64,000 nt of DNA from Mesostigma viride (GCA_009746045.1 RPFO01001718.1:69433-133432); one strand, 5' to 3'. Counted from the first letter of the stretch, positions 33,781 through 45,264 are shown. The notes: generated from the letters alone by a model not told the origin. Translations and numbers: made by a program.

Positions 33781-34130
33781 CAGAGGCTGCCACGGCTATA
33801 AAAAGGAACGGGGGTGTGGTCGGCACTGAGCAATTAATAGTAGGCAGACATGACAAGTGGTGAATCAGTGTTGAGACCTCCCGGCCGCAGCATTTCGGAA
33901 TGGTTGCCGACTATGCGGCAGACCTACATATGCCCCGCGGACCGGCACTGAACGCAAATGGTTTTCACCTTTGCGGCGTGACAAATCAGAATATGCCCGG
34001 CCTTAGCCTGGCAGCATCCTGCCAGGGAAGAAGGGAACAGGTTGGTTCGTTCCCGAAGAAAGGTTGGCTGAGTATCAAACCGCAATGCAAAGCTAGGGGT
34101 CCACATGATCACGTTCAATAGGTTGCCGAC
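33781..34130. other. spacer with one dispersed repeat
   Basis: No gene. It holds the second copy (33934-33994) of the 62-bp repeat from 12470-12531. Confidence 0.5.
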
Positions 34131-34133
34131 GTG

Positions 34134-34830
34134 TCACCGGGCGTGTCTGCTCCTCTCCTCAACTTCGGGCAGTTGCGCTTCATGTGACCGATCTCCTGGC
34201 AATAGAAGCACCGCATGTGCCAGCTCAGTGCGGGTGTTGAGTAGAGCATTGACCTGAGAGTCATTCTGCGCGTCGCCGATCTCGTCCTCATCTTGCTCCT
34301 CCTCAGCTGGGGATTCCTCCGCGGGGTCGCCTTCGTCTGCAGGATTCGACGCGTCAGTACCGCGCCGCGTCGAGCGTGCAGTCCTACTAGCCATGTGGTC
34401 GTCGGCTGTAGTGAGGAGATATGCTTTTACCTTGGACATGTCCCACAGATGCCACGGGGTGTCTGCGAACTTCTTCCTAGCCTCCAGCTGCAGATCAGGG
34501 TGGACTTCTTCCTAGCCTCCAGCTGCAGATCAGGGTGGATGGCCTCCATGAGGCGGATCTTGTACTCGTAGCCCGACACATCCAATAGGCGATTCGCCAT
34601 CTCGTCAAATTCCACCTCAAACTCGCGGTAGGGCATGTCACCCTGTCGGAATGCGCCAAAGGCGATGCGCTCCTGGAACTCAGCATCTGGTGGGACGAGC
34701 TTCTGCTGAATTCCATCAGCTCGTGGATATCCTTGGGGTAGGACTGTGACGCGATGCTATCGCAGTGAAGCAGTCGTGTAACTGAGATGTCCATGGCATG
34801 GGTGATGATCAAGTCGATCAAGTCCTCGAT
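34134..34830 (-). pseudogene. Ty3/gypsy Gag fragment with CCHC zinc knuckle
   Basis: Frameshifted minus-strand pieces give a retroviral-type Gag core ('IASQSYPKDIHEL', 'MPYREFEVEFDEMANRLLD', 'KIRLMEAIHPDLQ') followed by an acidic linker and a CFYCQEIGHMKRNC knuckle (C-x2-C-x4-H-x4-C, about 34169-34215). A 29-bp direct repeat (34473-34501 and 34502-34530) breaks the frame. It lies downstream of an integrase end rather than upstream of a protease, so it belongs to another or a rearranged copy. Confidence 0.75.
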
Positions 34831-34923
34831 CGGTGGACAGATCCCAGTTGTGGTAATTCGACCAGCATGTGACGGCCTTGTTAATTCACCAGCCTAGCCC
34901 ACTCGACTGGATGTCTCGCGGCT

Positions 34924-36965
34924 TCATGCTCTAATTGTTACGTTGGGGATGTGCTTGAAGTCGGGCATGGGGTCTGCCTCCGACTGGCTGAACTTCCATT
35001 GTACGCGGTACTGGCGCACCATGCCCCTGCCTCGCTTCTGATCGCGGTGGGCCACAATGGCCTCCACCTCATTCTCTACCTCTCCCGTCTCTGGGTTGTG
35101 TTCTAGCGGCGCAGGGGCGTCGACCCTACCCGGGAACGTGCTCTTGTGGTACAGTTTTAACTGGTCCCTGTGGAACGTGTTATTCTGCACCTGCCAAGTG
35201 GAGGGCACGTCTACCCCGAACATGCAGTCCTTGAACTTGTCCACCACCGGATACGGGCCGAGGAAGATTGGCTTCAACTTGGTCTTAAGCCCTTCCTCCA
35301 CCTTCTAGGCTAAACGACCTAGTTGAGGACCCTCCACGAGGACCAAGTCCCCGATTTCGATCACGGGCGTGCGAGCATCAATCGCGGCTCTCAAGCGCGC
35401 CAGGCGTTTGTCTCGTGTGGCTTGGTATCCCAAAACCGCACTTTCCTGTGCCTGCTTCATGTGCTCAAGCATCTCCCTCACACCTCGCACCGTCGTGCGT
35501 ATGGTTGCGTCCAGTTGCTGGGCATCTGGCTGGCCAGCATTTCGACTGGGGTGAGGGGGTGCTGTCCTGTGTCCAGGAAAAATGGCGTATAGCCGTGGGC
35601 AGCCTGGGACGAGTTGTTAAGGGCAAACTCGACAAACCCGATGAACTCATCCCAGTTGTCGCCTCGCCCCTTGATGTAGTGGCGCATGGTCTCCTCCACT
35701 ACCCGGTTAAGTCGTTCTACCAGATGTGTAGAGGAGCTGTGGTATGCGGTCCCGAGGGAGACCTTGGTGCCCAGGGTTCCGAAGAACTCTTGCCAAACGT
35801 GGCAGTGAACAGCTTGTCGCGGTCGGAGATAAACTGGCGACTCAGCCCATGGTACTTGAAGACATTGTCTAGGTAGAGTCGGACGCAATCCTGCGCGTTG
35901 AGTGTCAGGGGACAAGACACCAGATGGCACCTGCGGGTCAACCGATCGAGGAACACCAAAATCTGCTCGTTACCCGACGGGGTCCTTTTGAATGGACCAA
36001 CAAAGTCCATCATCAGGCTATCCCAAGGTCGCAGCGGATCAGGTAATGAGTGGGGGGTGGCCTGCAACCCGGTGTTGCGCGGCTTCATCAATTGGCACGA
36101 CTGGCATGTGCGCACATATTCCAGTGCCTCCTGCTTCATGCCAGGCCAGAAGAATAGCCGTCGCATGTGCATGGCTTAGGACCCGATGGGTGCCCTGATG
36201 ACCTCCCAAGGGAGAGCCGTGGAGCTCATGCAAGAGCGCGCGGCTCTAGCGATGGGCGGTATATACAGCCGCGATTGATCCCCGGGTCCCGTCATCACGT
36301 ACAGGAGCCCGTCTTGGAACTTGCAGGGGAGTTCGTTCATCTGCTGCGGGTGCACTGCAATGGCTGCCTGCGCCTCGGGTTCGGTCACCGTGAACCTACT
36401 GACGATGCGCTCCAAGTCGGACGTCATCTTAAAGCTCTCCGTGTTGCCTTCCGGTACGGGCAGCTTTTCCAAGTCGTCCAGCTCCTGGCGAATGGTGGTG
36501 TCGCCTGGTTGCTCGCGACTCGCCTAGCCATGGTTCGCGTGATCGAGCGCATTGATGTCCGCAACGGAGCCGAAGTTTCTGTCGACAAGAAGGGGCTCGC
36601 CAAGTGGTGTGAGGCTAAAGCCGCCTACTGGTGGGACCGCATGACTGAGAGGGATCCGGTGATGGGACCCCTCCCCCCCCATCGGGGTGGGCGCGTCCTC
36701 GAGCTCGTTGCGGGGCCAAGGGGCCAAAACGTCAGGGGTGGTATGGTCCTCATGGAAGAGGAACCGTGAGGTCAAGGATCCGTCCGACACGCCATACGGC
36801 AGGACATGACCCATGGTGGGCACACAAACGGTGTGCAGCACATTCAAGTCCTCATAGAATCTGGTAGTCTGCGCGGCGGGAAAGCGCGTCCGGGACAACT
36901 TTGTCCTCACCCTTCACATATTGAATGCGAAAGGGGGCGAACTGGGACAGATACTCCATCCCTGA
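34924..36965 (-). pseudogene. Ty3/gypsy RNase H end, integrase and chromodomain-like tail
   Basis: On the minus strand, in order: the RNase H C-terminus ('YVKGEDKVVPDALSRR', about 36850-36930); the integrase zinc site (HELHGSPLGGH, then CQSC); the catalytic core with Asp in 'DSLMMDFVGPF', Asp in 'FISDRDKLF' and Glu in 'HLVERLNR'; the GPY-like block 'FLGPYPVV'; and a chromodomain-like 'QYRVQWKFS' tail ending near 34924. Several frameshifts and stops are present, for example near 35790 and 36180. RT and protease are missing. Confidence 0.8.
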
Positions 36966-36969
36966 CTAA

Positions 36970-37120
36970 GATGATCTTGGACCACGCCCCCATCGGGACG
37001 GGTGCTCGGACTATCGTCCAATGGTACATGTTGTTGAGCGAGCCTACGACCCGAGCGTAGCGTCCGGATATCTATGTCGTCATCCGAGGGAAGCTCAGTC
37101 ATTAACTCGCGGTGCGCCAT
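36970..37120 (-). pseudogene. N-terminus of an LTR-element ORF, fused to RNase H remnant
   Basis: It starts MAHRELMTELPSDDDIDI and is almost the same as 41580-41714. After about 45 residues the similarity stops at about 36970, where RNase H coding DNA begins. Everything between Gag start and RNase H has been deleted. Confidence 0.6.
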
Positions 37121-37129
37121 CGTTTACAA

Positions 37130-38075
37130 AGTGCTACTCTTATCGTGTGATTTTGGGTGTGCTAGCCTATTAGATTAAAGTGCAGCACTCGAGGCCGGTT
37201 GCCGGGGTCACTGGTTACCACACCCCAACTACCCACGCCTTAGACAAGTCCACACACACACAGTGACCTTTATAGCACTTCGTACTAATAGTAGTCCTAC
37301 TAGAACCACTCTTGATTCCTGGTCAACTTGTGCTATTATTATTAGTAATCCTAGACCTACTCTTAGTACGTGGTCACCTTTACACGGCTACATGCAGGTC
37401 TAATGTTTTGTTTTATAATGTAATAAAGTTTAGGACCCGTAATAGGGTTGCATCTAAATCAAAATGCAGTATAACTTATGAAGGTATAGGTCAAGCCACA
37501 ACCATTGTCCCAACTTATGGCCTAATGTCCTTGCCCATCGGCATATGACATGAGAACCAATATTTTGAGCCCATCGGCTTATGACATGACAACCATCCCA
37601 ATGAGCCCATCGGCATAAGACATGACAATCATCACAATAAGCCCATCGGCTTAAGACATGACAACCATTACAATGAGCCCATCGGCTTAAGACATGACAA
37701 TCGTTATTTTAAGCCCATCGGCTTGAGACAGGAAAGGAAGAAGACAAAGCGACAACAAGACACGACACGGTTTGAAGCACAATAAAAAAAAACTGTTTTT
37801 ATGCGACTCAAACCAATCGGTTGGTACAAAGAAGGGTGTCTCTCCGACCCATCGGTCAGATTCTCACCTGGGGCTGAGATGATTCAGGGGCGGCCGGCTT
37901 ATAACTGTACAAAAAAAAAGAAAGATGCGCAGCAAAAGGAAGAAAACAAATGCTAACCCACTAGGTAAGGCAGTGGTTTAAAAAGAGAACACCGAAAATT
38001 CCGTCATGGGCACCACCATCGTGGGCCGTCAGGAAATATAACAAAAAGAACACCGCATTTTCCGACTAGGCGCCA
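37130..38075 (-). mobile_element. LTR / leader region, copy 1
   Basis: A non-coding block about 95% similar by eye to 41735-42730, lying upstream of the same minus-strand start codon. It is the 5' LTR plus leader of an LTR retrotransposon. Exact TG...CA ends could not be fixed. No second LTR was found on the left side. Confidence 0.6.
37535..37735. repeat. about 32-bp minisatellite in the LTR, copy 1
   Basis: Six units of GCCCATCGGCTTAAGACATG followed by ACAATCAT-like variable DNA. The second LTR copy has the same repeat (42175-42385) with a different unit number. Confidence 0.9.
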
Positions 38076-38415
38076 CCAGTTGGGACGCGTCGAAAGACGA
38101 TGGACAACTGCCGAAAGCTGAAATGGAATGATGGTTGTATTAGCAATAATACAATGAGAGTAGTGTAAGCTTGAGGGCTCAGAATGGAACGTCTGGGCAA
38201 ACTCGGGTGCTGCGGCACTCCCCAGTGCTACGCCTATATGCCTATGGCGCTGGCACTGCAGCACCTGCCAGTGGACAACTGGACACTGCAATGCCATGCG
38301 ACCACGTCACTAGCAACCAGCTAAGACTCGGCCCGTCAGACCCGGCTACACCGGATCTGGCGGGTCGATCTAGCACCTAGGAACAGTCTGGCACTAACTG
38401 CACGTCAGTCCGCCT

Positions 38416-38459
38416 GACGCCTCAGTACCGTACGCCCTGCCGTACAGTACTGAGGCGTC
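38416..38459 (+). other. 19-bp inverted repeat with 6-nt loop
   Basis: GACGCCTCAGTACCGTACG (38416-38434), loop CCCTGC, and right arm CGTACAGTACTGAGGCGTC. One mismatch in 19. It is surrounded by further short GC-rich inversions (38320-38480). Role unknown. Confidence 0.6.
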
Positions 38460-38499
38460 CCGCTCAGCCGCGGTAGGCAATACGCGGCGCGCAGGCCGG

Positions 38500-39600
38500 A
38501 AATCCGTGTGTCAGCCTAAGCATCTCATCTAACTCCCATTATGTTTTCCTTTCAGGTTGAAGGCTAGCGACTTCAAGCCTGACCCTGCCCAGCTAGGAGA
38601 CTGACTCCAAGCTGACTGAGGTGCTGAGCAACTGACACCCATACTGCAACATCTGGACTGAAAAAGATGGGCCCCAGAACTCGTGCAATACTTGTGATGG
38701 CATCACGTTTAGCTCAACATGCCCGGGGAGTTCCTCCTCCTCGCGAGCTCACAAGGGAGATAGCTATGCCTGTCTGCCTATCCAGGGAGTGCATCACCAG
38801 CCAAGAGAGCCATTGTAAAAAAATGCCAAGGTAACCGTTGAAGAGGTTCCATGTTGTTCCATCATCATCGCCCACTCAGAAAAAGAAACACCCAGCCAGG
38901 CTGGGTCAACTGAGCTCAGGTCACCTGCAACCTGAGGAGTGACAGTGGACAGGTTTATTGCACCCTGCACTGTCCATGTTGCACCTGCACAACATGTGAG
39001 GACCAGCCACCCCTGCCCTGCACAGAGGGGGCTGAAGTCCTAGTGACAGGTGACAGGACTATGACATCCTGGACCTGTCCACGTTGCACCTGCACAACGT
39101 GGGAGACCAGCCACCCCTGCCCTGCACATGGGTGGCTGAAGTCCTGGTGACAGGTGACAGGAATATTTCATCCTGCACCTGTGCTGAGCACGTTGTACTA
39201 GACAACGTGACAGCACCCATGCCTGTACTCAGTGCCACTGAACAGTGAGGCCAGGTGGCCCAAGATATCCACAGTGAACTGGGGTCCTGGGTAACCACCT
39301 GTCAAGGGAGGTTTGACCCTCCACTTGAATGGGAGGCACCTGAGCCACTGAGCTCAAGGCCTATCCACCAAGGCGTACAACCCTAATGGATAAAAAAAAT
39401 GTGAGATACATCCCCTGCCCACCTATGAAAGGTGAGCAGCACGAAATTCCATGGTGTTGAAAAAATCAAAACAGATTTTATTGGCATAGGGCACGCAGAT
39501 GCATGAAAACAGACTCCAACCAACCCCCCTTGCTGGAAGCACAACCTACCCCTTGGACCTGCCCAAGGGGTACTGGGTTACCTAGGCGGCCCTGGTTAAC
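38500..39600. other. non-coding flank of the copia-like element with 105-bp tandem duplication
   Basis: No ORF. Two diverged tandem copies of about 105 bp (about 38950-39055 and 39056-39160) share ACAACRTG...CAGCCACCCCTGCCC and GACAGGTGACAGG blocks. An AATAAA in antisense orientation near 39478 would suit the 3' end of the minus-strand copia transcript. Confidence 0.5.
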
Positions 39601-39609
39601 AAGACCCTG

Positions 39610-41040
39610 CTAGGCGTCCCCCCGATGGGGCAGGGTTGCCTGCTTGCCATACGGGTTCATCAAGTGGTACAACAGCTGATATTGTTCAGCTGCCTGCTGA
39701 GGCACTTTAGTGAGTGCATCAGCAGCGTTGTGTTTGTCTTCCACGTGACGGGTGGACTCCCAGTAGGTGGACTCCTGTTTAAGGACCACCCAGTCAAGAT
39801 CAGTGTGCACAGCATAGGGGTTAGCAAGGAAACTGAGGACTGACTGACTGTCAGTGAGCAAGTGTGCCACCACCCCAGCATTGCTGCCTGCTTGCATCTG
39901 CAACCAAACCAGCACATGATTCAAGTACCTGGCATGAAGCACTGCTGACACCACTGCCCTGCACTCAGCAGCATTGCTGCTGACAGCCTTGCGTCTATGC
40001 AACCGGCTGTACCATGAAATGAGAGACAAGGGTGCATCATCATTCTGCACAAAATACAAGCCTGACTCCCTTGCCTGCAACTTGGTAATCTGCCTGGACT
40101 CCATGGAACTATCCATCATAGCTTGGATGTGAATGGTTTTGTGGAGATCCAAGGAATGCAAGATAAGGGGAGGGCCTTCCTGGAGAGTTTTGGTGATGGC
40201 TTTGTGACCTACTTGCATCAAGACATCATCATCAACTCTGCTAACCACAGCCAGGTGAGGTGCACACGTTGAGCACAACCACCCCAGCTTGCCTCTAATG
40301 GTGGGACATGCTCCAGGTTTGATTTTGGTTTGCAAAACCTCCAAGCAGCTGTGCATGTAATCATTGGGAGAGTAAAGTGCACACACCCACTGGTTTTGAT
40401 GCTGCTGGAGTTGTAACATTGTGCCACAAAATTTTATGGCAGTGGTGCCCAGCTCTACTTGCTTGCCAATCTCAAAATGCTGTGACACTTGTTGAATAAA
40501 ATCGTCTACAGCACGCCTTGGCCCAGCAATCAGCTGATCATCCCCATGCCACACAAATGTGAGTATGCCATGAGGGTGTGGGACCACAAAGAAGCAAGGG
40601 TCTATATCATCATATCTAGCCCCTAGCTTTTCAAACACAGTCTGAGCTGACATCCTGAAAATTCGAGGAGCTGATTGCAGCCCTTCAACACCTATGTTGG
40701 CTTTCAGGTACTGCTGAGGGATGTGTTTTGCCCAAACTCTGGGAGTGGAGACTACATACACTTGACCATGCCACACTTGTTGTGCTATCTCAGGTGAGCC
40801 TTTCAAGAAAGCCCGTTTAATGTCTGTAGCCTTACATACATAGTCATCCCCGTCATTGAGATGACCCACAAAGACAGACAGCAATATTTTTAAGGATGTT
40901 TGCTGAATGCCTGGCGTGTAAGACTCTGCCTCTGTCAGATCAGTGGTGCCCTTGAACTCTGTCACACAAGGTCTAGTGCATGGAAAATGACTGAGCCATC
41001 TGCTGCTGGCTTATGTTTACACACAAACTTAAGGCGCAAG
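39610..41040 (-). mobile_element. Ty1/copia-like Pol fragment (RT and RNase H)
   Basis: An open minus-strand frame of about 450 codons (start region 40965, stop about 39610). RT has ATDIKRAFLKG, 'EGLQSAPRIF' and the catalytic block VWHGDDQLIAGP, where the usual YVDD is HGDD. Copia-type RNase H follows (NAAECRAVVSAV, then TDSQSVLSF, then 'KHNAADALTK'). Just upstream, across a stop or frameshift (40975-41040), is the 'KFVCKHKPAADGS' start of the copia RT region. No integrase was recognised upstream. Its single long ORF makes it the best-preserved LTR-element Pol here. Confidence 0.85.
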
Positions 41041-41714
41041 TGCTTGCACCCTCACTCCTCCTGAGGGCTCCATCTCCTCCTCCTCCTCCACTATATCTGC
41101 TTCTAGTGGCTCCTCATCAGAGGAGGAGGTACTCCAATGTCCAGTCATCCTTCGCGCGTTGGCAAAGGAGACGCTACGTGAGCTATCCCGACGATTTTCG
41201 CTCCCGCTCCACGAGGGACGAGGAGGTCGTGACGTGGTACGGCCTGGGACTAGGGTGCCATTCGGCGCCCCTCGCCCAAAGCCACGGCCCGCGCTAGTGC
41301 CTAGCACTGAACCTTGTGAGATGCCTACCACTCCTAACACTCCGTCCTCCCTACCGGGTGATGTACGAGCCATGGGAACACCGTCCGAGCGGGCGGCTTG
41401 GCCATGCTGCTGCGAGCGAGTCGGGCTACCGTCTGGTCGTGGGATGCGTTTGGTCTGCACCCCAGTGTTGGGAACACAGTGTCCGAGCGGACAGCTTGGC
41501 CATTTTGTGATTCCCCCATCGGGGAGGTCGTGGTGTGGCGGTAACTATCTGCTTGGCTATGGTGATCTAGGACCACGCCCCCATCGGGACGGCCCACGCC
41601 CCCATCGGGACGGGTGCTCGGACTATCGTCCAATGGTACATGTTGTTGAGCGAGCCTACGACCCGAGCGTGAGGTCCGGACATCTATGTCTTCATCCGAG
41701 GGAAGCTCGGTCAT
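41029..41714 (-). pseudogene. N-terminal ORF of the second LTR element
   Basis: It begins MTELPSDEDIDV, as at 36970-37120, then a Ser/Arg/Pro-rich stretch with internal duplication ('RPDGGVG', repeated). After a frame change comes an acidic run ('EEPLEADIVEEEEEMEPS') that leads directly into the copia-like RT at about 41035. A disordered linker between integrase and RT, or Gag, are both possible. Confidence 0.5.
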
Positions 41715-41734
41715 TAGCTCGCGGTGCGCTATCG

Positions 41735-42730
41735 TTACTTAAGTGCTACTCGTACTGTGAGATTTTGGATGTGCTAGTCTATTAGGTGTTTAGGTCCAGC
41801 ACTCGAGGCCGGCTGCCGGGGTCACGGATCACCACACCCCGTCTACCTACCCCTTAGACAAGTCCACTCACACGCACACACACCTTTATAGCACTTAGTA
41901 CTATTAGTAGCCCTACTAGAACCACTCTTGATTCCTGGCCAACTGGTATGAGTATTATTAGTAATCCTAGCACTAGTATTATTAGTAATCCTAGACCTAC
42001 TCTTAGTACGTGGTCACCTTTACACGGCTAAATGCAGGTCTAATGTTTTGTTTTATAATATAATAAAGTTTAGGACCCGTAATAGGGTTGCATCTAAATC
42101 AAAATGCAGTATAACTTGTGAAGGTATAGGTCAAGCCACAACCATTGTCCCAACTTATGGCCTAATGTCCTTGCCCATCGGCATATGACATGAGAACCAA
42201 TATTTTGAGCCCATCGGCATATGACATGAGAACCAATATTTTGAGCCCATCGGCTTATGACATGCATGACAACCATCCCAATGAGCCCATCGGCATAAGA
42301 CATGACAATCATCACAATAAGCCCATCGGCTTAAGACATGACAATCATTATTTTAAGCCCATCGGCTTAAGACATGACAGGAAAGGAAGAAGACAAAGCG
42401 ACAACAAGACACGACACGGTTTGAAGCACAATAAAAAAAAACTGTTTTTATGCGACTCAAACCAATCGGTTGGTACAAAGAAGGGTGTCTCTCCGACCCA
42501 TCGGTCAGATTCTCACCTGGGGCTGAGATGATTCAGGGGCGGCCGGCTTATAACTGTAAAAAAAAAGAAAGATGCGCAGCAAAAGGAAGAAAACAAATGC
42601 TAACCCACTAGGTAAGGCAGTGGTTTAAAAAGAGAACACCGAAAATTCCGTCATGGGCACCACCATCGTGGGCCGTCAGGAATTATAACAAAAAGAACAC
42701 CGCATTTTCCGTCTAGGCACCACCATCGTG
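41735..42730 (-). mobile_element. LTR / leader region, copy 2
   Basis: A close copy of 37130-38075 with the same minisatellite (42175-42385). It differs by small indels and by a duplicated GTATTATTAGTAATCCTAG block near 41950-42000. Homology to copy 1 stops at about 42720. Confidence 0.65.
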
Positions 42731-43984
42731 GGCCGTCAGGAAATAAAACAGATTACCGCTTCCAAATGCCCGGATGCACGGAATAAAATGGAAAAAACTG
42801 ATGCAGGAATTCCGACACCCCGGCGGCAGTCAGGGCGCCGTTGTCCAGCTACCTCGCAATTTCGTGTCCGCTCCTCTCGCCAGCAGGAGTCCCACTCGCT
42901 TATTCACGTGCCTCTCCGTGATGACCTGTCCCGTGGGTGGTATGCAGTTGGGTGCAACCCAGCAAAACGGAATATAACAAAACGTAGACTAGCCGACCAT
43001 CGCCGGATCTAATGCCCTAATTCGACCATCGTCGACTTTACTATTGCAATATTCGTTAGGTAAATTGCGGCAATTCCGACCATCGCCAGAATGCCTGAAC
43101 AATATTGCATGAACCTAACTACTCAGGCACGAAATGCAAATAGAAAAACAGACCTCCGATTCCAGTGTAACGTGCCAAACCCATCGGCCAGGCACGTTGG
43201 GAAAGATCATTTCTATCTACGGGACCATCGTCCCGGTTTGTTGCCTGCCTGAGTAGGAAGGGGATCACTAAGCTATGGGCTACTTGCTGTCATCACAGCG
43301 TAGGCCCAGAGGCATTATATTAATTACCTTCTTGTATTCTTGCAATTGCAGTTGTACAAGGATATGTGTTGGACATGATTGTATTAAAAGGAATAGATTC
43401 GTAGCTCAGATTAACTGAGGTGGGTGAGTCGGCGGATTGGCGAACGACTGTCTTGTCCATCGTCCTCGCACACCTTTATGCCAAGCAGTGCCACTAGGTC
43501 AGCACTGCTGTCCCGACCCTTGTGGCTCGGAACAGGCATGCGAATATTCCACGCTTAATTTCCGTTACTGTAGTGGGCCGAACTACGGGTCGAACATAGG
43601 GCTGGTCGACCTCTAACCATGTCCGTGGTAACCATCGTTACGTTATGCCATCGGACACACATCCATCGATATATATCCCAATGTCACAAATATTACTCTA
43701 GATATCAACTGTCGGCACCCTCGTATACACAAGCAGAGGTGTGCCGGAAGGTATGGACTTCAAACCACCCTAAGTATCTATCTCTTTTTGTACGTATCTT
43801 TTTATACCATATTTCTTTTGCCAAACTCTCTCGTGCTCACTAGGTTCGGCCCTAGTCGGCACGCTACACAACACGACCACCAGGACAAGCAGCGAGAATA
43901 GCATTCCAAAAACCTGCGCCCCCGCATCGGGCTCCATAATGCCCAGGCCCTTCATGGCTTTAGGAACTGCGTAATATTACACGG
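42731..43984. other. unassigned DNA between LTR copy 2 and the foldback
   Basis: No convincing gene. Several 'CCATCG' motifs like those in the LTR suggest that the LTR or leader may extend here to about 43260. Weak minus-strand ORFs near 43770-43955 are unsupported. Confidence 0.4.
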
Positions 43985-44740
43985 TCGCTTGCTTTTTTTT
44001 TTTTTCATCATCTACACCTGTCACGGATACAGGGCCTGTATCCATGGTCAGGTTCTCTTGCCCCGGTGGTGCAGGGCCGGGATCCATTGTGTCCGGTGGG
44101 GCTACTGCGTCCCTTTCCATCGCTGGTGCTTCCATCGCTTCCATCGCTGGTGCTTCCATCGCTGCATGGATCATTATCCCCTACATGTAAAGACCATCGG
44201 GCATTCTGCATGGAGTACAATTTGGTGGTGGCACGGTGGCACGGTGTGCCGGTGTGCCGGTGTGCCGGTGGCACGGCCAGTGATTGGCCCGTTGCTGATT
44301 TGCTGACATGCAGCCTAATAAAAATTGGCCGCAAATTCGTCCGGTCGCACGTGGGCACAAGATTTGCGGCCAATTTTTATTAGGCTGCATATAAGAAAAT
44401 CAGCAACGGGCCAATCACTGGCCGTGCCACCGGCACACCGGCACACCGGCACACCGTGCCACCGTGCCACCACCAAATTGTACTCCACCGGTGTGCGGCG
44501 TGGGACACAACAACAACAACAACTCCACCGGTGGCGGCGTGCCACCACCATTAATTTTGTACTCCGTGCCACCACCATTTGGTCTTTACATGTAGGGGAT
44601 ATCGGAAAGCACCAGCGATGGAAAAGGACGCAGTATAGCCCGACCGGACACAATGGATCCCGGCCCTGAACCACCGGGGCAAGAGAACCAGACAATGGAT
44701 ACAGGCCCTGTATCCGTGACAGGTGTAGATGATGAAGAAA
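43985..44740. mobile_element. foldback element: ~350-bp imperfect inverted repeat
   Basis: The left arm (about 43995-44336) and right arm (about 44362-44735) are reverse complements with small indels. The centre has perfect 27-bp arms (44310-44336 and 44362-44388) around a 25-bp spacer. Both arms hold GGTGGCAC/GTGCCGGT microrepeats. Both also hold the same short peptide-coding stretch (MDPGP.PPGQEN), read outward from the centre. A transcript would fold into one long hairpin. Confidence 0.85.
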
Positions 44741-44884
44741 GGAAGAAAATGCAAGCGACCGTGTATGTCAGGGGCGCAGTAAATGAACTTGAGAGAATAC
44801 TTGCCTCTGGTGCTTCGGATGATGAAGCCGACCATACAGCTGGGAAATCTGATGTAAATTTATGACAGGGGAAATCCGGCTGTT

Positions 44885-45050
44885 ATTTTACCAAAGGTAT
44901 ATTACAACAAGTGCAGTTCTTGGCGTTTGGAATCATGACATTGCTTGTGCTATTGCTCTTGAATTGCATTTTACCAAAGGAATATTACAATAAGTGCAGT
45001 TCTTGGCGTTGGGAATCATGACATTGCTTGTGCTATTGCTCTTGAATTTA
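44885..45050 (+). repeat. 83-bp tandem duplication
   Basis: Two copies of a unit starting ATTTTACCAAAGG and containing GTGCAGTTCTTGGCGTT, with four differences seen. The central part resembles 11638-11672 in the 11 kb unknown ORF. Confidence 0.9.
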
Positions 45051-45180
45051 AGTGCCCGCACCCCGCCGGCGTACCCCGGCGAACAAGACAAAGCGCACCG
45101 TTACCCCCCTGGGCCCATCGCTGCCGTCGCCGGGCGGCACGTTGGGGAGGCGGCTCCTTCTCCCTTTTCTGGTGTCTGTT

Positions 45181-45264
45181 GCATCATTTTGAACCCCTGA
45201 CCAACGGAGGCATGTTAATGAACGAGTGGATGCATGCATGAATGAACGGATGCATGAATGATGG
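45181..45264 (+). mobile_element. LINE-type 3' terminus leading into the GGGA array
   Basis: CCAACGGAGGCATGTTA (45200-45216) is the same as the terminal block at 10862-10878. It is followed by ATGA/ACGA/ATGC tetramers that pass without a break into GGGA repeats. Confidence 0.5.

Noticed and set aside
41013-41785. Plus-strand ORFs at the LTR element
   Set aside because: The minus-strand reading matches 36970-37120 at the protein level; the plus frames are shadows.
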